Source of the DNA: Colletotrichum lupini
Taxonomy: Eukaryota > Ascomycota > Sordariomycetes > Glomerellales > Glomerellaceae
Assembly: GCF_023278565.1 (NCBI RefSeq)
Contig: NC_064676.1
Coordinates: 4,712,001 to 4,776,000 of the forward strand
DNA length: 64,000 nucleotides
Direction of reading: 5' to 3'
Shown: piece after piece, positions 1 to 12,700 of the stretch
Position numbering within the stretch: position 1 is the stretch's first letter
How the letters are laid out: every line of letters starts with the position of its first letter
The notes under the pieces: model-generated
The model's input: only the letters and a program-made list of their open reading frames with translations
Databases searched by the model: none
Told to the model about the DNA's origin: nothing
Made by a program: the position numbers and the translations under genes

Positions 1-2999
1 GTTCGGCGTCGGAGCCGTCAGAGAAGATAACGCCACCATCGGACTCGTCATCGCTGTCGTCGAATCCATCCATGTCAAGGTCGTCATCGTCACTCTCGAT
101 TGGACCATCGGGATGCGAGGCAGTTAAGGCCTTCCAAATCTCATCCTCTTGTTCGGCGTCATCCTCGGCACTGACCTCATCTAGTCCAGATGACGATTGT
201 TCAGTGATCTTCTTACCACCCTCGACCTTCTTGCCCGCTTGCTTGAAGTATTCGTGGAAGAAGATATCCTCCGCTGCGACCTGGTCTACCTTCTTGTTCC
301 AGAACTTAGGCGTATTAATTGGCGCAGCTGCACCTGAGCCAGTTCTCTTCGCGAGCCAGATACTGCCAGAATCAGGATTGCGGACCGGCTGCATGATAGA
401 TGCTCCCCTAGCAGTCTCTGCCGCCTTCGGGCTGCGGTACACAAACTTGTCGAGGAATCTGATCAAGCTATGGCTCTCTAGGTCGGGTTTGGCCATCTGC
501 TTCTCATTTGAGAACAGACTTGCGGCCAGTAGAGACACGGACGGGTGGAAGTGAGTGAGGGGTGGTATCTGCATTCATTAGCAAACGGAGTCTCGTGAAC
601 TCAAACACAGGTACAAGCTTACAATTTCCCAGAGACAGCTGTTCTGAGCATTGCTATGTTCTGGGTTTCTTTTGCGGCCATCGTACACACTTCCTCTAGA
701 AACAGATACATTCTGATCCTCTGCCGAGGGCTGGCTAGTCGCCTCTTCTGTGTCGTTATCCTCTGGTTCTTCAAGGAGTGCTCTAAGGTCGGGGAACTGA
801 GTCCGCAGTTGGAACACCACGTATATCAAGCCACAGACGAAAGCAGGCTGGTGCAAGTTGAGAATCTGCAACATTCTCTTCGCAAAGGCCTTAATCCGCC
901 TCGTGTCAACATCGGCCTTGAGAGACTTCAGAATCAGGTTCAAATAAAGGGCTTGTTTAGAGGAGTTGGCAAGTCGCGGATCCAGCAAGGATTCGTACAA
1001 CGTCCTGTAGAACCTGTCGGAAGCCAGGTGCCTTGACACCGATATTTGCTGAATCAGAATTAGCGCCTGAATACTTGTGTTGAAGTTCGTCGAGTGCGCA
1101 ATTCGGAAAAGAGTGTCCATTTGGGATTCGAGGCTGCATGCGAGTGTCAGTTACTTCGAAAATTCAGAAGCACAGAAACCATTGAAAAAGCAATACTTAC
1201 ATCGGGTCTTGCTCGGCCACGAACGGCACAGCGCGGTTGATACCTGTCAATACTGCGGTAACCAGCTTATCGGCTGTCTCCGTTGTAACGCCAGTCTCTT
1301 TGGAAGCACGATCCTGCTGACTTTCGGCAGATGCTTTGCCAAGTGCGGAACTGTTGAGAAGAGTAACAAAAATCTCAAAATAAATGCGGAGCAGTGCCTC
1401 TGCCGTGCCACCTTCGCGGTTGCTCAGTATCGTCTGGTTCAGAGTGTTCGTAGCGTGGTACTTGGCCCTGAAAGTTTGACCTGGTCGGAGTAGAACTTCC
1501 TGCTCTATGCCCTTGATCACAACCTGCTTCATTCCGGGGTGGGTGTTCTGAAGCTGAAGAAGAAGGTAGGAAACTCTTGAGGCAATCTTGCGGTCCTTGT
1601 CGCCCATTTTGTTAACCAAGAGCCTGAGCAAATTGGTCTCTTGCTCGGGCTTGTCCTTGAGCAGGCCGTAGACAAAGTCGATGGAACGGGTGCGAGAGTA
1701 TTCAATCTCGTCGTTGCACCAGACCTCAAGGAGCTGGATGATCTTGAAGTATGATATCTTGAGCCAATCCTCGTAAGCCCACTGGATGAGGTGTGCATCC
1801 GTTAAGCGACCCGGTAAGACTTGGCTGGAGTTCCAATTCTTGACAGAGGATCGCTGCAGAACTCCAATGAGACCAGGTTGAGTCTGAAAGGCACGCAGTC
1901 TCCTATTAGGGGGTAGAACTAGACCCGGACCGAGCAGATCAACCAGAGCGCCAAGAGCGCCAATGGCCTGAGCACGACTCCTTTTGGACGCAAGGCCTAG
2001 GAGAGACTCAAAAGCCTTGACATTGTGCAGTGGTGACTCTTGAATTGCCAAGGTGAGAGCAGAGACTTTGTCGGAGAGCGTTCCGGAAGACATGATGGTG
2101 GAGAGGAACTTTCGAGAGGATGATGCCAGGACGCTCTTATTGTACGCTGCCGCATCCGCCTCCAGAAGAGCGACTGCATGAGCTTTGAGAGCACTGATGA
2201 CGCCAAGGAAACCATTCACTTCGGGGGACGTAGGGTCTGGGAGCTGGCTCAGTTCCGCCCCGTGCCAATCAGCACGAGGTTCGAATTTCTGGCGGGCACA
2301 GGTCAGCATATGCATGACGGGAACTTGGGTCAGGTGGCTGCTCACGAACTGCTTCTTGAACGTATCTTTGACATCCTTACGGGGAGGTTGTTGCGGTGCA
2401 TGGACTTCTGCAGCTGCGTCCTCCTGGGCAGACTGGTCGTCGCTTTCACCAACTTCATCTGCCTCGCTCGCTTCGTCCTCCTCTGTCTCCTCCTCCTCCG
2501 GGGATTCTTCTGCATCCTGGGCTGTTGCTGCTTCGTGATGTTGCTGGAGGCCGAGCTGGGCTGCGAAAGCAGCAAGCTCACTCTGAAGCTTTCCGTCAAT
2601 ATTGGCCATAGAGTTGGCTTCCTCAGCGGCGTCCTCGTCGTCCGAATCAATGTCTCCGATGAGCTTCAGGTCCTCTTCGTCTCCTCCCAAAGCTCTGATC
2701 TCCTCAAGGAGATCCTCGCGGTTGAGGAGCGCGCCTTTCTTGCCCTTCACCTTGGTCGTAATGTCGTCCCGCCCGCTCGTGGACTTGTCGCGACGATGGG
2801 CGTGCTTTTTCCGTTGATGCGAGCTCTCCAATGGCTCGTCGGAGACGTGTTTGCGCTTCTTGTTATCGGTTGAGTTATCTTTGACAGCTTTGCCTAGTTT
2901 TCCCTCGATCTTGGCTGTGAGATTCGAAAATGATTCCGGGTTCAAGGACACTGGCTGTCGAGCCTTGCCGGCAGATTGCCTCTTTGGCTTGCCCATCAT
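1..2999 (-). CDS. MAK21: MAK21/NOC1-like ribosome biogenesis protein, C-terminus beyond the window
   Basis: Exons on the minus strand are 2999-1201, 1133-623 and 568 to the left edge. The introns (1134-1200, 67 bp; 569-622, 54 bp) have GTAAGT/CAG and GTAAGC/CAG ends, and the frame stays open through both joins. About 959 residues are visible. The N-terminus (MMGKPKRQS) is basic, followed by an acidic Glu/Asp stretch (about residues 160-250). A helical-repeat region follows, then the CBF/Mak21 domain (about residues 585-780) around the join that reads DPILESQMDTLFRIAHST. Exon 3 reads PLTHFHPSVSLLA and then becomes Asp/Glu-rich, as in the C-terminal part of the family. In yeast, Noc1/Mak21 binds Noc2 and acts in early 60S pre-ribosome assembly in the nucleolus; that role is inferred from the family. 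The start is the first of two adjacent ATGs; upstream in-frame sequence lacks family character. Divergent from the synthetase gene at 3800. Confidence 0.9.
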
Positions 3000-3799
3000 G
3001 TATTTCAGGTTACGACCGCAGCCAAAAGAAGAGGGAGAGTCCTGGATAAATGATTGAAGAACACAATAACGAACCGTGTGAAGGTGAGAAAAATCCCCTG
3101 TATTACACCAAAATGTACAAGAAGCAGAACCTGCAATGCAGCGAGGAAAGGTTGTCGCAAGAAAAAAAAAAGGCATTGAGAGCCAGGAGTGGGGTCAACT
3201 TTCTTATCGATAAGCAGGGACGGCAACGTGACGGGACCTGAGGTGGTCGAAGTCTTGGTCGAGCCTCCCGGTCTAGGTACGGATACCTCCTTAAGTGGAA
3301 CGGTAAACCCAATTGAATGTTACCAATCTATATTGTCATCTCCAACTTGGAGTACCCAAGGCAACTCGGAGTAAGGTAATAACGCTATAAATTCGGGTCG
3401 CGCATCCATCTGGCCCCGTCTACCTAGGTAAGCCAATTTGTCGCTAATAGCCCTCTCATCCAAAGTAATCCAAGATTGTGGTCAAACAAAATTTGACGTA
3501 GCCTCCATCACCTGGCCTCTTGTGACCCCAATAAGAGTAGATCTTGTCTTCGCGCCAATCTCACTAATCAATTGTCCATTGCCAGCCTGTGCCATTTGCT
3601 GATTCCCGATTGACAATTCCTCAAGCGGCCAGCTCGTTCAAGGGTTGATCAATCACCACTATCATCCCATCTTGGTGGAGGCTTTCAAGGTGAAGATATT
3701 GGTCATCGCTACTGAACCAGCAACTCACTTGAGAGTGTTGGTCAGCGAACGTGTTCCAGAGTTACCTCGTCAGCTGGCGTACTTACTTTCGACGGCAAC
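3000..3799. promoter_or_regulatory. Divergent intergenic region between MAK21 and the prolyl-tRNA synthetase
   Basis: 800 bp separate two divergently transcribed start codons, so it should hold both promoters and 5' UTRs. A purine run lies at about 3161-3170. I see no convincing TATA box, no conserved gene and no repeat. Several short open frames cross it but have no family character. Confidence 0.5.
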
Positions 3800-6031
3800 A
3801 TGTCTTTCAGTCGCGCATGGAGACTCCCTATCTTGTCGACGCCTCATAGCACGAAGGCAAGCCATGGCAACTTACCGTTCAATGGCAGTAGCCAGGTAGG
3901 TACACATATGCCTTTGAAGCAATAAACTCATATGACATTGCTTACATGCCATCAGTCATTCAGCCGCGGCTACCGCGCTGGTAGCACCAGGAATCGACTG
4001 TCAACTGTTTGGGTCCCTACCGGAGGAATGACACCTGAACGAGGCGAAGGTAGGTCTATCGCATGCTGCCTATCTCGATTGTCAGCATGCTCAATTCAGA
4101 AACTCAGGCGCCTATGAAAAGCTTGTTCGTGCCGGATTCTTGCGACAGGTAGGTGATTCGGTGAAGGGGTATTGAGATGGGAGATTTTGCTCATTCCTCA
4201 TATTTCAGTCACACTCTGGCATTTTCCATCTACTTCCTCTTGGCCAGCGTGTCCAACGGAAACTCGAGGGCGTCATTGACTATTACATGCAAGAACTCGG
4301 TAAGTTTTCTCGTACACCTCGGTTGCCGGCCGCTGCCATTTACTGACGTCTGCCACAGGAGCCTCGAGAGTAGCTCTGTCAACCATTACGTCCAAGGACC
4401 TCTGGGAGAGGAGTGGCCGTCTTACACAACTAGAGGCTGAGGTCAGTGCATGCTGTCTCAAAAACCTTGATCCTACGGCTGACTGGCAAAGCTCTTCGGC
4501 TTCGAGGACCGCAAAGGGTCCAAATACATGCTGTCGCCCACCCACGAAGAAGAGATTACTACTCTAGTGGCGAAGACTGTGAAATCCTACAAAGAACTGC
4601 CCCTTCGCCTCTATCAGATCAGTGAGCACAGAAACTTCACAGACCTCGTTTGCAACCCAATAACTCATGTTGAAATCACTAGCGCGCAAATTCCGTGACG
4701 AACTTCGTCCGCGCCATGGACTACTAAGAACCCGCGAGTTCACCATGAAGGACCTCTATACTTTTGACGTCTCCGCGAATTCGGCCTTAGAGACCTATAA
4801 GAAGGTCCAGTCGGCATACACCGGCGTTTTCAAAGCACTGAAGCTGCCGGTGAAAGTAGCCAAAGCGAGCTCCGGCGACATGGGAGGTGATCTGAGCCAT
4901 GAGTATCACTTGCCCACCTCAATTGGGGAGGACACTCTGGTCACCTGCAATACTTGTAGCTACGCTGCTAACGCCGAGGTCGCCGAGCCAAGGACAGCGG
5001 CCGTCGACAGCACAGGACCATGCGGTCTGACTGAAGCCCCAAGTCCTGCATCTGCTTCAATAAGGGTGTGGCGAGGCATCAGTAAAGACCGCAAGACCTT
5101 GGTGAATGCCTGGTATCCAGGCCGAAGCCAGGATGAATCTAACGGAGAGAAAGATCTCAGGATTTCGGCCATCAAGACAATTGTCGCTGATCTGGACGCA
5201 AGCACTGAGAATGCCGTATCACTGTGGCGGGCAGCTATTACATCAACGAGTTCTAGCACGGACACTGCGGCCACCCGGCCCCAGATCATTAACGTCATAC
5301 ACTCCACATTGACCAGCAACCTAGAAGAGGTTCTACGAGAAGAAAGTAAATCATCGCCTTTGTCAGGGTTGGATGTTCCCGAAGATGGAGTAGACTCAAC
5401 CATCATTACCAGAACTCAAGTTGGACAACCAATCCACCTGCTCGCGGCTCGCGATGGTGACAGATGCCCTTGCTGCGACAGTGGCGTTCTCGAGCTGCAG
5501 AAGGCTCTGGAGCTTGGGCACACATTCTACCTAGGAACTCGATACTCGGAGCCACTCGATGCAACAGTATCCGTACCAACTCGTGCGAATTCAAGTCAGC
5601 ACGATGGTCAGCCAGCTTTGGCTGAGGAAAAGACACCTATGCAGATGGGGTGCCATGGAATTGGCGTCTCCCGACTCATAGGGGCCGTAGCTGAGCATCT
5701 GACAGACACGAAGGGCCTACAATGGCCGCGCGTGATTGCCCCTTACGAAGTCGTGGTGATTTCCACTCCTACTCTAGCTGAAGATGCTAGTCAAGTGTAT
5801 GATGAGATCGCCACAGGGGGCATTGACACGGTGCTGGATGATAGGTCGGCGTCCTTCGGTTGGAAGCTGAATGACGCAGACTTGGTAGGTTATCCAGTCC
5901 TAGTCATACTGGGTAAAGTATGGAAAGAGACAGGTAATTGTGAGGTCCAATGCCGCAGATTCGGGATCAAAGAAATGGTCCCGCTTAGAGAGCTACGCCA
6001 GCGTGTGGCAGAGTTGCTCGAACAGCTCTGA
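3800..6031 (+). CDS. AIM10: Prolyl-tRNA synthetase, bacterial/mitochondrial type
   Basis: Seven exons: 3800-3895, 3956-4049, 4108-4148, 4209-4299, 4359-4441, 4492-4621, 4683-6031. All six introns (49-61 bp) have GT..AG ends and the phases agree, giving 627 residues. It attaches proline to tRNA-Pro. The first ~40 residues are Ser/Arg-rich, fitting a mitochondrial presequence. Class II landmarks follow in order: VPTGGMTPERGE, the GIFHLLPLGQRVQRKLE region, a THEEEIT block, motif 2 (RKFRDELRPRHGLLRTREF, residues ~180-198), and motif 3 with GIGVSRLIGAVAEH near residue 504. Residues ~525-627 are the anticodon-binding domain (VLDDRSASFGWKLNDADLVG). The stretch between motifs 2 and 3, where bacterial enzymes carry an editing domain, is present but shows no obvious editing signature by eye. 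The symbol follows the yeast mitochondrial enzyme Aim10; orthology was not tested. Confidence 0.92.
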
Positions 6032-6605
6032 GCAGAATGAAGACCGCTAGGACGTCTCGTTGAGGCGCCCGCGACGCGGCGTGTACAAGGCATTCATGTA
6101 CCTCCAAATCAGATGTCCTACCATCGTAGAAAATAGGAAATCACCTCCAATAGCTCGTTTTAATGTCACAGCTAAAAGGTATGTCCATTGCTGTCGAAGC
6201 ATCAGGGACCCGGCAACCTCTCTCTATCTACTGATCTTACCAAACTCGATGTGAGTTGGGTGACATGCGAAGGCGGCCTGCCCAGACATGTCCTGCGCGG
6301 TGTGGGGCGGTCACGTGTATAGCCACCCGAGAAGTGCGACAAATGCTGTCAATAATATGGGAAGGAGTGGTGTTAATGAACGACAACCAAGTAGTCAGGC
6401 CTTGCTTCAAACCTCAGTCCCCTCCCGAGAGTTTGACACAGCATCGGGTCTCAATCACATCAGCAACCCGAAGTTTATCTTTTTGCCCTTTTGTCCGAAG
6501 TGGGCCTTCACCGTCGCCTAGGGTTCGGTACTAAGCAGGGACTCATACTCACTTCAATCATCTATCCCGACGACTTTGTTCGCCCGCAAGCCTGTTTAAT
6601 CAACC
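6032..6605. other. Intergenic region before the prefoldin gene
   Basis: 574 bp between the synthetase stop and the prefoldin start, both on the plus strand. It should contain the synthetase 3' UTR and the prefoldin promoter. Base composition is normal, with no RIP signature. Small open frames here overlap each other and show no recognisable product. Confidence 0.5.
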
Positions 6606-7354
6606 ATGGCCGCTCAGGGTTCCGAGAGTAGTGAGTATTTCCGGTTGAGATTCCGCCATCTCCTCATGAAGATCAGGTATACATCGTCGATTTCCGTGCT
6701 GACTCGGCTCCACAGTCAATCTGGAGACGCTGGACACACAGCAACTCAGTCAGGTCAAGAAGCAATTGGAAGAAGAACTCGAGCACTTGACAAACTCGTT
6801 CGCCCAGCTACACAGCGCACAATCCAGGTTCAAGGAGTGCCTTCGGTGTGTCAAGGCCAGGCCTGGTGCTGGCGATGGTATGCAGGCCCCCAACTGTCCC
6901 GTCTTATCAGTAGCCAGCCGAGTTAACATTTCTCCAGGCGACAAATCTGTCCTAGTGCCGCTAACCAACTCCCTCTACGTACGTGGGGAGCTTTCGGATC
7001 CAAAGCACGTCATCGTCGACGTAGGCACAGGATTCTACGTCGAGAAGGTATGATCATCAAGCCCGAGGTTCGGTCTGACCTCTGACCATTGTGTGTGTTA
7101 ACGGTTACGCAGGATACCGAGTCTGCCGAACGTTTCTACGAAGCCAAGGTTCAGAATTTGATGAATAACATTCAGGACCTCGAGGTGATCGTGCAGCGGA
7201 AAACGCTAAATGTGCGAAGTGTCGAGGATGGTAAGTTCCACATGTCCCTAGGAAACACAACTGGGCAATGGGCAGCATGGTTAAGAATATACTAACGGAT
7301 CGTGTGTAACTAATAGTACTAAGGCAGAAGGTTTTACAAAGCCAAATAGCATAA
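6606..7354 (+). CDS. GIM5: Prefoldin subunit 5
   Basis: Five exons: 6606-6630, 6716-6877, 6938-7047, 7113-7230, 7317-7354, giving 150 residues, the usual length for this subunit. The alpha-type prefoldin pattern is clear: an N-terminal coiled coil (QQLSQVKKQLEEELEHL), the FKECLRCVK block, the beta-hairpin segment (LVPLTNSLYVRGEL and VDVGTGFYVEK), and a C-terminal coiled coil (FYEAKVQNLMNNIQDLEVIV). The subunit belongs to the hexameric chaperone that hands unfolded actin and tubulin to the cytosolic chaperonin. The last intron (7231-7316) has a TACTAAC branch site and ends TAATAG. The 38-bp final exon encodes VLRQKVLQSQIA and a TAA stop at 7352-7354. That stop sits at the point where composition switches to the AT-rich RIP block, so the 3' UTR and terminator must lie in repeat-like DNA. 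Confidence 0.92.
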
Positions 7355-7646
7355 GTAGTAATAGGGTGGTATTATGAAAAATAGAATACTATAACTATTA
7401 TATAAAAATAGAACCGTAATTATTATTGCGGCACTAGGTACTAAATAATATAGTTATTATTGAGTAAACGTAAGTATAGTTAATAATATTATATAAAGGA
7501 ACTTTTTTTTTGAAGTGCTACGTACGTTTTATATATAAACTACATTTTTAGGACGTATAGCTCTAACGAGGTATTACGGGATATTTTTATAAAAGAATAT
7601 AAAAAATAAATATTTATATTAAAATAAAAATATATAAATATAGGGA
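7355..7646. other. AT-rich edge of the repeat block, unclassified
   Basis: Composition changes abruptly here to TpA-rich, CpA/TpG-poor sequence. I recognise no element in these 292 bp. They probably include the 3' UTR of the prefoldin gene. Confidence 0.4.
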
Positions 7647-7794
7647 TCCCTTTAGGGTCCGGTCCGCCTTATTAAGGGCTATCTTCGCTTTTGTAAATAA
7701 GCTAATTTCCCTTTAGGGTCCGGCCCGCCTTATTAGGGCTAACTTTACCCTTATAAATAAGTTAGTTTACTAAGGTTAATACTAAGTTTTTATT
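7647..7794 (+). repeat. Two family A 5'-end fragments in tandem
   Basis: The family A 5' terminus (CCCTTTAGGGTCCGG, then CGCCTTATTA) occurs at 7647 and again at about 7699. Each copy runs into a tract resembling TTATAAATAAGCTAGT. The second runs to about 7794, where a family A copy in the opposite orientation begins. The stretch at 17199-17460 looks like the continuation of this plus-oriented copy. Confidence 0.7.
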
Positions 7795-8009
7795 ATTTAT
7801 TTTTTATTTCTACTTTTACTAGCTACTCGGGCGATTCTTAATATTGATTATATAGTATTAATATATAGTATTAATAAATACTCTTATTATTTTAATAAAC
7901 ATTTTTTTTTTTTTCTACTTTTTTAACTTTCCCTTTTATAAAGTTTATAACTACGGATTATTAATAATAATATTAAGTACTTAATACTACTATTTTATAA
8001 ACTTATTAC

Positions 8010-8199
8010 TATAATAGATTCGGGATGCGGCCGGTAATAGGACGCCGATAACTTAGCGACTAGTATACGGATCTTATTATAAAAGAACTTTTTAAAAAGT
8101 AAAGCCCTTATAAAAGACTTTATAAGCTTTAGTCTTATAATATACTTATATTTATATTATAACCTCGCTAGTTAAGTACTTATAGCCTAATTTCTTATA
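8010..8199 (+). repeat. 5' LTR of Gypsy copy 1
   Basis: 190 bp, nearly identical to 15860-16049 and to the LTRs of copies 2 and 3. Preceded by the target duplication ATTAC. Confidence 0.93.
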
Positions 8200-9700
8200 A
8201 TTCTAAAGCTTTTACTTTTATAGAGTAATTAGTATAAATAATAATAGATTATAAAAACGAACGGAATATTAATAAAACGATGCTTAGTTATTAATAAAGA
8301 GCCATTAGTACTAACGAGCTATAGCTATCCGGAGTTAACTACTCGACCCTATTCTATTTAAAAGAATAAGCTTATTATAGGGCGAGTCCTATTTAAATAC
8401 TAGCGTTTATAGAAGAGCTAAATAAAGAAGATAATTAGAATAGATTACCCTTACGGGCTAGTTACCTTATTAATACCCTAAAGACCCTATCCGTTATAAA
8501 CGGGGCGTTTATTAGCGACCGATTATTAAATATACGAGGTTAAAGCGCGCATAAAGGCGCGGGTAATACTAAAACGGCTAGTTTAGTAAACCCTATAGGC
8601 CTAATAATAACCTACTTCTATAAAACGATAAAAATAATAATTAAAAATCGAAACTAAAAATAGTATTAATATAAAGAGCTTATTTAATAGCTTACCGAGC
8701 GGCTGGTAACGCGTCTAAGTTAACGAAAATACGAAAAGCCTCCTTTTTATAACTATAAACTAATTAAAAAAAAGTCTATAAGTACCTAAGTAGTAGACTA
8801 AATTATTATTATAGAAATAGGTAATAAGCTTCGCGCAGAAAGTACTATAAAATAGTATATTAAATAGGCCCTATTTAAAATATCCCTATTATTATAAACG
8901 TAATAATATAATTATAAAAAGAGCCTCTAAGATCCCCTCTCTTAGGGCGACTTTTTAGCGTTTATTCGTTAATAATACGTAAACCCCGAGACTTAGGAAC
9001 GGGAATACCGTAAAGAGCTAAGGACGAAAAGGCTAAAAAAGGGCTAGACCCTTACTTAGTTCCTCGCTAAGTAATTAGTAATCTATTATAACCTAGGTAT
9101 AAAAAATATAGAGAATTCGAAAGTAAAAGTATACTAGTTCTTTTTTAGACTACTATCTTAGCTATAGGACGATTTAATTTATTATAAAGTCTTAATTAAA
9201 AGAGTACGTAATATAGCCTACGAGGCTAATAAACTATAGTTATTAAATTAGTAAAAGGGTAGCGACTAGTTATAAAAGGACAGTAAAAAGAGGCTATATT
9301 TATTATTAAAGTAACCGTATCGAATATCCTCTTTTTATAAAAAAAAGAGTAGGGAGAGCTCTAAAGGGCTAAGCTCTAGGGACTTATTAAGAGTAATATT
9401 ATAAAAGCTATATAATAAGAATACTCGTACCGAGCTATTATAAAAGCGTCGTAATAGCGATATTAAGTACTTTATATATAATAAAATAAGCTATATATTT
9501 AATAAGTACTAAAAAAATAAGTTAAGAAGTAGGGGTAATAATAAGCCGACGTACCCCTAATTAAAGCTAACGTTAATAACTATTTAACGGGTTATTACCG
9601 AGCTAAGAGTTATAGAAGTCGACTTATTAAAAAACGAGTAAGTATAAGTAATATACTTAATACGCTTACGCTAAGTATTAAAAAAGTACTAATAAGAATA
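8200..9700 (+). pseudogene. Gag of Gypsy copy 1, RIP-degraded
   Basis: Follows the 5' LTR directly. At about 9450-9520 the sequence reads as a CCHC zinc knuckle when RIP-type changes are allowed for (C-F-x-C-N-K-x-G-H-I pattern), which is typical of the Gag C-terminus. No intact frame remains. Confidence 0.75.
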
Positions 9701-12700
9701 ACTACGAAGGGTAGGGTAATAGTTCTATAAAATATCGCTAAAAGGCTAGTAAAAGTTAATATAAATATATACTCCGAAATAGATATTATTAGTACTAGGC
9801 TCGTAACCTACTTAGGGTTAACCTTAATTACTATTATAGCTCCCTTATTAAGGGACTTTTAGGGTAAAGCCGTAGGCTAGGGAAAAGCTTACTAATTAAC
9901 GCTCTTTTTTATTAATTACTATAAGTAGCTAAAGAAGATTTAGTAACTATTTACCGTAGTTAATAAGGATAAAAAATAGCAGACCTCCTATTATTATAAC
10001 TATTAATAAGCTAAGAGGGTCTTCGTATTAATATAGCAACGAATATATAGTCGTACGAGCCTATCTTAATTACTAAACTAAAAATAATAGCTCGTAATAT
10101 CGTTAAGAATTATAAGAGGGTATATATATTATATATTACTATTATAAAAAGTATCGCGGGGGTAATAGAGACTAAACTACGAGGGGGTCTATTACTAAAA
10201 CTTTAATTAGAAATAAAGACGTTTAACGAGTAGTTAGTAAAGGGACCGTAGTTATATAATAAAATAAAACACTTTATTAACCTAGTTCTAAGTACTAAAC
10301 TACTATATAGTCCTATCTATCCGTTAAATAAGAAATAACTTAATAAGCTTCGCACGTATATTACTAAAAACCTAGCGAACGGTCGTATTATACTTTTAGT
10401 TAGTAAGGCTAAAGTACTAATCCTCTTCGTATTAAAAAAGGACGGTACGCTACGCCTCTATATAAACTACTGCGGGCTAAATAAAATAACTATAAAAAAT
10501 CGATACCTACTACTACTTATTAACGAGCTCCTAAATAGGCTTCGTAGAGCAAAATAGATCTTAAAAATAGATATTAGGGATACCTACTACCGTATCTAAA
10601 TTAAAAAAAAAGATTAATAAAAAATAGCGTTCTAGAGACGATACGGTTACTTCGAATATATTATTATACTTTTCGGGCTAACGAACGTACTTATAACGTT
10701 CTAAGTATATATTTACTAAGCGCTCGCCGACTTACTAAATACTTATTATATAGTATATATAAATAATTTAATAATCTACTTAATAATAAAAGAGTAGTAT
10801 ACGGAGGATATTAAAAAGGTCCTCCGACGTTTACGTTTATACGGGCTTTTTATTAAACTATCGAAGTACTCGTTCTATTAAAAGAGGGTCGAGTTCTTAA
10901 GTTATATTATTATATTAAAAAGAATCGAAATTAACTCGTTATAAGTACGAACGATCGCTAATTAAAAAGCGCTAGAGTCTATTAGGGATATCTAAGTATT
11001 CCTAGGGTTCTATAACTTTTATTAAAAGTTTATTATTAAATACTTAGGTATCGTTATACCGATAATAATATTACTAAAAATAAAAAAGGGGTAAATAAGG
11101 GACTTTTAATAGACTAAAGAAGTAAACGAGGCGTTTAATTAGCTAAAAGTCGCTTTTATTTTAGTAACCGTACTTACGTACTAAAACTTATAACGTATTA
11201 TATAAGTAGAAACCGACGCTTTAGTTAAAGCTATTATAATAATCTTATTATAATAAGCTAATAAAAAATAGCGACCCGTTACTTATTAGTTATAGAAGCT
11301 TATAAATACGGAGTAGTAATAGGCTATGGGCTAATAAGAACTACTTACTATAATAAAAAGGCTAAAACACTAAGCTTACTATTTCTAAGGCCATTTATAA
11401 AAGTTTATAATCCTAACGGATTACTAAGTACTTAAAAAAGTAATTAGCGCACCGGTACGGGACCTTCGGGGAAGGCTTGCGAAATAAGTATATAAACTAT
11501 TAATATTTAACTTTAACTTAGAATACTAACTAAGGAAAACGAACCTAGCGGACGGTCTATTTAAAAAGCTAGATTATATAAAAAGGGAAGTGCTTTATAA
11601 GGACGTCCTCCCTACGCTAGCTTAGAAGTTACGTTTTATTAATAAACTACTACCTAACGTCTAATAAAAGATAATTAGCTTAAAAAGATAAAATAATATT
11701 ACTAAAGTATACGTTTAAGTAGTTAAGGCCTCCTTTCGTAATCCTAGCTAGATATTAACTAGCTTTAGGGATAGGGAATCCTCTCCCTTATATTAGTAAC
11801 GTATTATAGGGCGCACTAATAAAATAGTAATAATTACTATTATAATAACTCGAAATAAAAAAGTAAGAGATTTATTAGTAAACGCTCGTTAACGGTTTAG
11901 TAAGGATAAAAAAGAGTCGGATAGAGCTAGGGTTATTATACTAAAATAGTATATCCTATGCCCTATTATAAAAGAGCTTATAAAGGGCGAAATAGTATTT
12001 GCTTCTTATCTCTCGTTAGAAACTAAGGAGCTCGTTAAAAAACTATAAGTTAAAAACGAGTTTTATATATTATAATTAATAAGAGTTCGTACTATAACTA
12101 GCGAGCTAAGAGTATATTTACTTAATAAATAGGGCACACTATTTTTTAAAAAAAGACTTATTATTCTTTAAGTAAAGTCTTTTTAAATAGAGATCTTTTA
12201 CTAATATTACGATAACTATAGGGTAAGTTATATAAGAGCTACGAAAACTCTTAAGCTAATTTAAAAAAAGTTCTATTAAGAAAATATCTAACGAAATATT
12301 TAAAAATACGTTAAGAACTATAAATATTATTTAAGAGTTATAACCCTAAAAGATAAGCCGTACGGGTAGTTATAATTATTATTATTACCCTTATACCTAT
12401 TTTAAAAAATATTTATAAACTTTATTACGGGGCTATTACCGAGCGCTCGTAATAATAGCGTAGAGTGCGATAATATTTTAATTATTATTTATTATATAAT
12501 AAAATTCGTAAAGTTCTTACTTATTATTAAAATACTTAACGTAATATAAATAATAAGTATCCTATACTAAGAGGTTAAATATAAGTTTAGTATACCTAAA
12601 AGTATTATTACGGATAAAAATAAGCTCTTTATAAGCGCATTTTAAAAAGAGTTTACTAAGGAACGGGTAATACGTTATTAATTATTTACTGCGTATTACT

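Noticed and set aside
2178..2873. 231-codon plus-strand frame opposite the MAK21 gene
   Set aside because: Shadow of the acidic and Ser-rich coding region on the other strand; no family character.
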